Assembly: GCF_019355555.1 (NCBI RefSeq)
Contig: NZ_CP072141.1
Coordinates: 2,660,001-2,724,000, forward strand
Reading direction: 5' to 3'
DNA from: Rhizobium sp. L51/94
GTDB lineage: Bacteria; Pseudomonadota; Alphaproteobacteria; Rhizobiales; Rhizobiaceae
Length of the DNA: 64,000 nucleotides
Part shown: positions 59,079 through 64,000 of the stretch, in pieces
How positions within the stretch are numbered: position 1 is the first letter of the stretch
How the letters are laid out: the number at the start of each line of letters is the position of its first letter
The notes under the pieces: generated by a model
What the model saw: the letters and a program-made list of their open reading frames with translations, nothing else
What the model was told of the DNA's origin: nothing
The model's database searches: none
Made by a program: the position numbers and the translations under genes

Positions 59079-59099
59079 ATGCGGGCCTTGAACCCGCAT
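59079..59099 (+). promoter_or_regulatory. Hairpin in the grxD leader
   Basis: ATGCGGG and CCCGCAT form a 7-bp stem with a 7-nt loop, 16 nt before the grxD ATG and just upstream of its AAAGGA ribosome site. No regulator is known to me. The rest of the 286-bp gap from 58830 holds no gene I can support. Confidence 0.4.
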
Positions 59100-59115
59100 G
59101 TGAAAGGATAATCTG

Positions 59116-59448
59116 ATGAGCGGCATCAACGAATTGATCGACAATGAAGTGAAGAGCAGCGACGTCGTTCTGTTCATGAAGGGCACACCGCAGTTTCCGC
59201 AGTGTGGCTTCTCCGGAAAAGTCGTGCAGATCCTTGATTACATCGGTGTCGACTACAAGGGCGTCAATGTCCTTGCCGACGCTGAAATCCGTCAGGGCAT
59301 CAAGGACTATTCGAACTGGCCGACTATCCCCCAGCTCTACGTCAAGGGTGAGTTCATCGGCGGCTGCGACATCATCACCGAGATGTTCCAGGCCGGCGAA
59401 CTCCAGCAGCATTTCCAGGAACACGGCGTCCCCGTCCGCGTTGCCTGA
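59116..59448 (+). CDS. grxD: Monothiol CGFS glutaredoxin (Grx4/GrxD type)
   Basis: 110 aa. [20 protein letters not shown] carries the CGFS active site (C30), with [19 protein letters not shown] as the glutathione-binding part. It transfers [2Fe-2S] clusters, commonly paired with BolA, and in rhizobia can affect iron sensing. The ATG has AAAGGA about 8 nt upstream. A hairpin follows the gene. Confidence 0.95.
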   Translation: MSGINELIDNEVKSSDVVLFMKGTPQFPQCGFSGKVVQILDYIGVDYKGVNVLADAEIRQGIKDYSNWPTIPQLYVKGEFIGGCDIITEMFQAGELQQHFQEHGVPVRVA

Positions 59449-59495
59449 TCGGGCACCGGGCACCCGCCCGGTTTCCATTGTCCAGTCCATCTGCT

Positions 59496-59520
59496 AGGCG
59501 CTGCCTCATAGGCAGCGCCT
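59496..59520 (+). terminator. Hairpin after grxD
   Basis: AGGCGCTGCC and GGCAGCGCCT form a perfect 10-bp stem with a 5-nt loop, in the 82-nt gap before the first MFS gene. There is no T run, so termination strength is uncertain. Confidence 0.55.
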
Positions 59521-59530
59521 CAGCTCGTCT

Positions 59531-60817
59531 ATGGGAATGAAATCCGTGGCAAACTCCTCCGAAGCCATGTCCGCTGGCCGCGTGCCGATGGGCAAACGCG
59601 AATTCATCGCGCTGGCTGCACTGCTAATGGCTCTAAACGCGCTTGCGATCGACATCATGCTGCCGGCGCTGCAGCAGATCGGCGCCAGCCTCGGCGTCGA
59701 AAATGAAAATCATCGGCAATACATCGTCTCGGCCTATCTCATGGGCTTTGGCGGCGCACAGCTTGTATACGGTCCGCTTTCGGACCGCTTCGGACGGCGC
59801 GTGCCGTTGATTGCCGGCGTGGTCATCTACATCCTGTCGTCGCTCGGCATTGCCTTCATTCCCTCGTTCTTCGGCCTGCTGGCACTGCGTTTCGTCCAGG
59901 GGCTGGGAGCTGCCGCCACGCGCGTCATCACCATTTCCATCGTCCGCGACATCTATGGCGGCAGGCAGATGGCCGAGGTCATGTCGCTGATCATGATGGT
60001 ATTCATGATCGTGCCGGTAATTGCGCCGGGATCTGGCCAGATCATTATGCTTTTTGCCAGCTGGCACATGATCTTCGTATTTATCGCCGCCATCGCGTCC
60101 TGCGTGCTGGTCTGGGTCTACTTCCGCATGCCGGACACGCTGCATGCCGAGGACGTGCGCCCCTTCACGGTAAAATCGATCCTGGCCGGCTTTGCGATCG
60201 TTCTCTCGAACCGCACCGCGCTCTGCTATACGCTCGCCAGCACCTTCATATTCGGGGCGCTGTTCGGCTTTATCAACTCCGCCCAGCAGATCTATGTCGG
60301 CATCTACAAGCTCGGTGTCTACGCACCACTGGCCTTTGGGGGTGTCGCCCTTTTCATGGCGTCTGCATCCTTTGCCAACTCGCAACTGGTCGGGCGCTTC
60401 GGTATGCGCCGCCTGTCGCACGCCTCGCTGATCGGCTTTAGCGTCATTACCTTCGTTTGGCTGGTCGTACAGCTGTCCTTCGCGTCGCCGATGCCATTTC
60501 CGCTGTTCATCGTCTTCTTCGCGCTGGTGATGTTCCAGTTCGGCCTGATCGGCTCGAACTTCAACGCGCTGGCCATGGAGCCGCTCGGTCACGTCGCCGG
60601 GACCGCCTCGTCCGTGCTCGGCTTCATGAGCACCGTCGGTGGCGCCCTGATCGGCGCGGCCATCGGCCAGTCCTTCGACGGAACGGCGACGCCGATGGTG
60701 GTGGGCTACTTCACGGTGTCGCTGATCGCTCTCGGTTTCGTCCTATATGCCGAGCGCGGCAAGCTTTTCCGGCCGCACAACGCACCCGTCGTCAACGATC
60801 CCTCCCTCGCCCACTGA
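59531..60817 (+). CDS. Bcr/CflA family MFS multidrug exporter (first copy)
   Basis: 428 aa with 12 predicted helices. The first-helix motif ALAIDIMLPALQQIGASLG is that of Bcr/CflA transporters, followed by the loop-2 motif GPLSDRFGRRVPLI and a helix-11 region LGFMSTVGGALIGAAIGQSFDG. It should export drugs or small metabolites using the proton gradient. The start may be 59531 or one of two nearby Met. A paralogue follows 10 nt downstream. Confidence 0.9.
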   Translation: MGMKSVANSSEAMSAGRVPMGKREFIALAALLMALNALAIDIMLPALQQIGASLGVENENHRQYIVSAYLMGFGGAQLVYGPLSDRFGRRVPLIAGVVIYILSSLGIAFIPSFFGLLALRFVQGLGAAATRVITISIVRDIYGGRQMAEVMSLIMMVFMIVPVIAPGSGQIIMLFASWHMIFVFIAAIASCVLVWVYFRMPDTLHAEDVRPFTVKSILAGFAIVLSNRTALCYTLASTFIFGALFGFINSAQQIYVGIYKLGVYAPLAFGGVALFMASASFANSQLVGRFGMRRLSHASLIGFSVITFVWLVVQLSFASPMPFPLFIVFFALVMFQFGLIGSNFNALAMEPLGHVAGTASSVLGFMSTVGGALIGAAIGQSFDGTATPMVVGYFTVSLIALGFVLYAERGKLFRPHNAPVVNDPSLAH

Positions 60818-60827
60818 CAGGCCTCAC

Positions 60828-62111
60828 ATGACCCAGCCGATAACATCGAACGACGTGGCGCCGGGAGGATCGGAGCGCATCGGTCTGGGACTGGTGGAGT
60901 TCATCGTCACCATCGCCCTGATGACCGCCAGCGTGTCTCTGGCGATCGACAGCATGCTGCCGGCGCTACCCAGGATCGGCGCAGCGCTCGGCGTGCCCAC
61001 CGCCAACGACACCCAGCTGGTGATCGGCGTGTTCTTCTTCGGCTTCGGCCTGGCGCAGCTCGTCTTCGGCAGCCTGTCAGACACCTATGGGCGCCGCAAC
61101 ATCCTTCTCGGCGGCCTTGTCTTCTACGTCATCACGATGTTCGCCGCAGCCTGGACCGACAGTTTCGCGGTCCTCCTCGCGCTACGTTTCGCGCAAGGCG
61201 TGGGTGCCGCCGCCGTCCGCATCACCACGATGGCAATGGTCCGCGATTGTTTCGGCGGACGCGAGATGGCGCGGGTCATGTCCTTCGTGATGATCGTCTT
61301 CATGATCGTCCCCATCGTCGCCCCGGCCCTCGGCCAGCTGATCATCACCTTTGCGACCTGGCCGTGGATCTTCATTTTGCTCGGCAGCGCCGGCGCGGTG
61401 TTGCTGGTCTGGGCGTTTTTCCGGATGAACGAATCCCTGCCCCTGACGGAGCGGCTGCCGCTATCGACGCGCTCCGTGCTGTCAGGCTTCCGCACCGTGC
61501 TCACCAACCGCATCACCTGCGGCTACATGCTCGGCATGACGCTGTTTACTGGTGTCATCTGCGCCTATGTGATGTCGGTGCAGCAGGTGTTCGGTGAAGT
61601 CTTCGGTCTCGGCGACTGGTTGCCATTAGCCTTTGCCGCAAGCGCCGGCGGCATTGCGATCGCCAATTTCGCCAATGGCTTCTTCGTCCGCCGTTTCGGG
61701 ATGCGGCGCATCTCCCACGCGGCCATGATCCTGTTCACGATCATCGCCGCTTGCGGTTTTGTATTCGCGCTGGCGATGCCACCGAGCTTCATCGTCACAT
61801 ATCTGCTGATTTCGTCGCTGCTGGTGATGTTCGCCGTCATCGCCACCAATTTCACCGCCATCTGCCTGGAGCCAATGGGCCACCTTGCGGGCACCGCCAC
61901 TTCGATCACCGGCTTCGTCTCGACGACCGGCGGCGCGCTGGTCGGCGGCGCGGTCGGCCAGCTGTTCGACAGCACGACGCGGCCGCTGTTTGCAGGATTT
62001 GCAATCTTCGGCGCGCTGACGATCGCGGCCGTCCTATGGGCTGAAAATGGCAAGCTGTTTTCCCACCCCGGCGACGATCCCGTCCTCGACCCCGGCGCCA
62101 TGCACGGCTGA
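60828..62111 (+). CDS. Bcr/CflA family MFS multidrug exporter (second copy)
   Basis: 427 aa with 12 predicted helices. It shares with its neighbour LAIDSMLPALPRIGAALG, FGSLSDTYGRRNIL and the TGFVSTTGGALVGGAVGQLFD region, but is clearly diverged along its length. It starts 10 nt after the first copy, so the two form an operon; they may work as alternatives or together. Start ATG 60828 replaces an open extension inside the first gene. Confidence 0.9.
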   Translation: MTQPITSNDVAPGGSERIGLGLVEFIVTIALMTASVSLAIDSMLPALPRIGAALGVPTANDTQLVIGVFFFGFGLAQLVFGSLSDTYGRRNILLGGLVFYVITMFAAAWTDSFAVLLALRFAQGVGAAAVRITTMAMVRDCFGGREMARVMSFVMIVFMIVPIVAPALGQLIITFATWPWIFILLGSAGAVLLVWAFFRMNESLPLTERLPLSTRSVLSGFRTVLTNRITCGYMLGMTLFTGVICAYVMSVQQVFGEVFGLGDWLPLAFAASAGGIAIANFANGFFVRRFGMRRISHAAMILFTIIAACGFVFALAMPPSFIVTYLLISSLLVMFAVIATNFTAICLEPMGHLAGTATSITGFVSTTGGALVGGAVGQLFDSTTRPLFAGFAIFGALTIAAVLWAENGKLFSHPGDDPVLDPGAMHG

Positions 62112-62121
62112 AACGCCAGCC

Positions 62122-62946
62122 TCAGAGCGTGAAGACCTCACGGCGCAGCGTCTCCCAGGATGCCTTGTCCGGCGTGATCAGCAGCCCGCCGTCTGAGTGG
62201 TGGGGCAGGTAGCGAGATCTATCGAAGCGCGCCGCATAGGCACCCGCCTCCTCGCTGATCAGCACGCCGGCCAGATGGTCCCAGGGCAGGATCTTGTTGT
62301 ACATCAGGTAATGCACGTGGCCGCCGGCAAAGGTGCGGTATTCATGCGCCGCGCAGCGATAGTTGGAAGCAAAGCGCACCTTAGCGAGATTACCCATGAC
62401 CTCGGCGCGCTTGCTCTTGTCGATGAAGCCCGTCGAGGCAAAACCGGTCATCTGCTCCAGTGGCACCGGCGCTGCCACGGACAGGCGCTCCGCCTCGCCG
62501 CCTGGCCTGCGGAGCCAGGCGCCGCTACCTTTTTCCGCCATCACCCAGTCGTCGCCCATCGGATCGAATATGATCCCGGCGATGGTTTCACCTCGAACGA
62601 CCACCGACGCCATGACGCCGAAGGCAGGAACGCCTGCGGCAAAGTTGAATGTGCCGTCGACCGGATCGACGATGATCGCAAGATCCGCGCCCTCAAGCTT
62701 GCCGAGAAGATCCGGGTCGGCCGCGACCGATTCCTCGCCGATGAACACCGCCTCCGGCCAGAGCCTCTCGACCTCGGCCTTGATCATCCGCTCGGCCTGC
62801 TCGTCGGCCTCGGTCACCAGATCGGTCGCTTCCGACTTTATACGGATATCGCCGGCACCGAGACGACGGAAGCGCGGCAGGATTTCAGCCTGCGCCGCGT
62901 TTCGCAGCAGGTTGGCGAGAACGGTGATGTCGACGGTCGCGGTCAT
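62122..62946 (-). CDS. Inositol monophosphatase family protein (first copy)
   Basis: 274 aa. Metal-site motifs are GEESVAADP, IVDPVDGTFNFAAGVP and PWDHLAGVLISEEAGA. Substrates of such proteins in rhizobia may include inositol-1-P, 3'-phosphoadenosine-5'-phosphate or histidinol-P. The gene is convergent with the MFS pair (10 nt between stops) and lies 21 nt after a paralogue, so the two are cotranscribed. Confidence 0.9.
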   Translation of the reverse strand: MTATVDITVLANLLRNAAQAEILPRFRRLGAGDIRIKSEATDLVTEADEQAERMIKAEVERLWPEAVFIGEESVAADPDLLGKLEGADLAIIVDPVDGTFNFAAGVPAFGVMASVVVRGETIAGIIFDPMGDDWVMAEKGSGAWLRRPGGEAERLSVAAPVPLEQMTGFASTGFIDKSKRAEVMGNLAKVRFASNYRCAAHEYRTFAGGHVHYLMYNKILPWDHLAGVLISEEAGAYAARFDRSRYLPHHSDGGLLITPDKASWETLRREVFTL

Positions 62947-62967
62947 GGCAGTGTTCCTCGATTGATG

Positions 62968-63795
62968 TCAGAGACCGATGATCTCCCGGCGAACCGCTTC
63001 CCAGCTCTCCCGGTCGGCAGCGGCAATGATGCCGCCGGTCATTTCGCCCGGTGGATGGGCCGAGCCGTCAAAGCGGGCGCTATAGCCACCCGCCTCGCGG
63101 TGGATCAGCAGCCCGGCCAGATGATCCCAGGGATTGAGCTTTTCATGGGCCACGAAGTCGATCTTGCCTGACGACAGCATCCAGTACTCATGGGCCGAGC
63201 AGTTGTAGTAGAAGCTCATCCGGATCTTGGCCATGTTGCTGGCAATTCGCGAACGTTCCGGCTCGCCCATATGCGCCCAGGCGACGATACCGGTCATGGA
63301 AGAAACGGGTTTCGGCGCAGCGACCCGCAGCCGCTGGGAACTGCCGTTGCTACGCGTCAGGTGCGCGCCTCCGCCGGCAACCGCAGTGATGGTGTCGCCG
63401 AGAACAGGATCATGGATAATGCCCGCCACGGTCTCGCCATTTGCGACGACGGCAAGGATGGTGCCGAACATCGGCAGGCCGGCCGCAAAGTTGAAAGTGC
63501 CGTCGACGGGATCTATGACGAAGGCAAGTTCCGCGCGGTTCAGGGCAGGCACCACCGAGCGATCGGTATCGTAAGCCTCCTCGCCGACGATGAGCGCTTG
63601 CGGGAAACGCTGCCGCAGGGCTTTCGTGATACGCTCCTCGGACAGCAGATCCGCCTGCGTCACGAGGTCGATGGACGATGTCTTTTCGGCGATGTCGGCG
63701 GTCTGAAGATTGCGGAAACGCGGCATGATTTCCGCTTCGCCAGCCTGCCGGACCTGTTCGACCAGGAAAGCGATGTCATTTTCGTTAATGGCCAT
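62968..63795 (-). CDS. Inositol monophosphatase family protein (second copy)
   Basis: 275 aa, with GEEAYDTD, VIDPVDGTFNFAAGLP and NPWDHLAGLLIHREAGGYSARFD. It is a paralogue of the adjacent gene, sharing length, motif spacing and even the phrase following the GTFNFAAG motif. I start at the ATG giving MAINENDIAFL, with AGGGAT about 10 nt upstream; an in-frame GTG 18 nt further out is possible. It is the upstream gene of the pair. Confidence 0.9.
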   Translation of the reverse strand: MAINENDIAFLVEQVRQAGEAEIMPRFRNLQTADIAEKTSSIDLVTQADLLSEERITKALRQRFPQALIVGEEAYDTDRSVVPALNRAELAFVIDPVDGTFNFAAGLPMFGTILAVVANGETVAGIIHDPVLGDTITAVAGGGAHLTRSNGSSQRLRVAAPKPVSSMTGIVAWAHMGEPERSRIASNMAKIRMSFYYNCSAHEYWMLSSGKIDFVAHEKLNPWDHLAGLLIHREAGGYSARFDGSAHPPGEMTGGIIAAADRESWEAVRREIIGL

Positions 63796-63843
63796 AAAAA
63801 CCCGATCCCTCACAATATGCTGCGCTGCGGCATAACCGCTATG

Positions 63844-64000
63844 TCACGACGGTTTTGTGACAGCAAGACCGGAAAAATCGAACAGGGCGGGATCGAGCAG
63901 ATGCGACGGGTTCACATGCGCCAGGGCGCGTAGCATTGTGTCCTTGCGGCCGGGCATGCGGCGTTCGATATCGGCGAGCATATCCTTCATGGCGTTGCGC
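63844..64000 (-). CDS. 3' end of an unidentified gene (partial)
   Basis: The last 51 codons of a - strand frame that runs off the right edge ([20 protein letters not shown], then [19 protein letters not shown], then [12 protein letters not shown] and stop). Codon use looks coding and the segment is followed by the gap before the phosphatase gene. I cannot name the family from this much. Confidence 0.55.
   Translation of the reverse strand, partial: RNAMKDMLADIERRMPGRKDTMLRALAHVNPSHLLDPALFDFSGLAVTKPS

Overview
The window looks like a chromosomal segment of a member of the Rhizobiaceae (Alphaproteobacteria; Rhizobium/Agrobacterium group). The reasons are the GC-rich codon use, the suf operon that begins with a second cysteine desulfurase (the sufS2-B-C-D-S1-X-A order described in Agrobacterium), the ATP12 F1-ATPase chaperone, a candidate Irr-type iron box, and short palindromic intergenic repeats of rhizobial type. 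Almost everything is housekeeping or conserved accessory metabolism. I see no rRNA, tRNA, CRISPR array, prophage or insertion sequence.

Layout. 0.1-9 kb: the two propionyl-CoA carboxylase genes (pccA on +, pccB on -) enclose a START-like/M50 membrane protein, a glutathione-dependent formaldehyde oxidation cluster (adhC, a YaiI-family gene, fghA) and a DoxX protein. 9-12.6 kb (-): lipoprotein, ATP12, HAD phosphatase, RluC and the CrcB fluoride channel. 13-18.4 kb: a PCu(A)C copper chaperone, then a tandem glycine riboswitch in front of gcvT-gcvH-gcvP. 18.4-27.2 kb (-): LysE exporter and the suf Fe-S assembly operon. A toxin-antitoxin pair on the opposite strand sits between sufT and sufA. 27-38 kb: alpha/beta hydrolase, a secreted UbiC/UTRA-like protein, anmK, tyrS, a very large AsmA/YhdP-type envelope protein, bcp, a DUF455 ferritin-like gene and an M23 peptidase. 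38-43.9 kb: RhlE helicase, Nudix, then a tightly coupled molybdo-enzyme maturation cluster (split XdhC plus a MocA-like transferase), a flavin reductase and an orphan substrate-binding protein. 43.9-59.5 kb: rpe, purB, then purC-purS-(coiled-coil ORF)-purQ and purL-bolA-grxD. These are interspersed with a PAS-GGDEF-EAL protein, a MocR-type regulator divergent from a DUF1127 gene, and a PagL-like lipid A deacylase. 59.5-64 kb: two adjacent Bcr/CflA exporters, two adjacent inositol-monophosphatase-family genes, and the 3' end of an unidentified gene.

How the genes work together. The clearest regulated unit is the glycine cleavage operon: a recognisable promoter, two glycine aptamers, a hairpin that competes with the aptamer-2 closing strand, and a small hairpin holding the Shine-Dalgarno of a TTG-started gcvT. 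The suf genes, BolA and the CGFS glutaredoxin together form an Fe-S cluster assembly and iron-sensing theme. The pur genes supply successive steps of de novo purine synthesis.

No clearly new multi-gene system is evident. The items most worth a second look are the TA module inside the suf cluster, two small unrecognised ORFs translationally coupled to sufB and purQ, the START-like/M50 fusion, a membrane-anchored serine-hydrolase-like protein between bolA and grxD, and the riboswitch expression platform.
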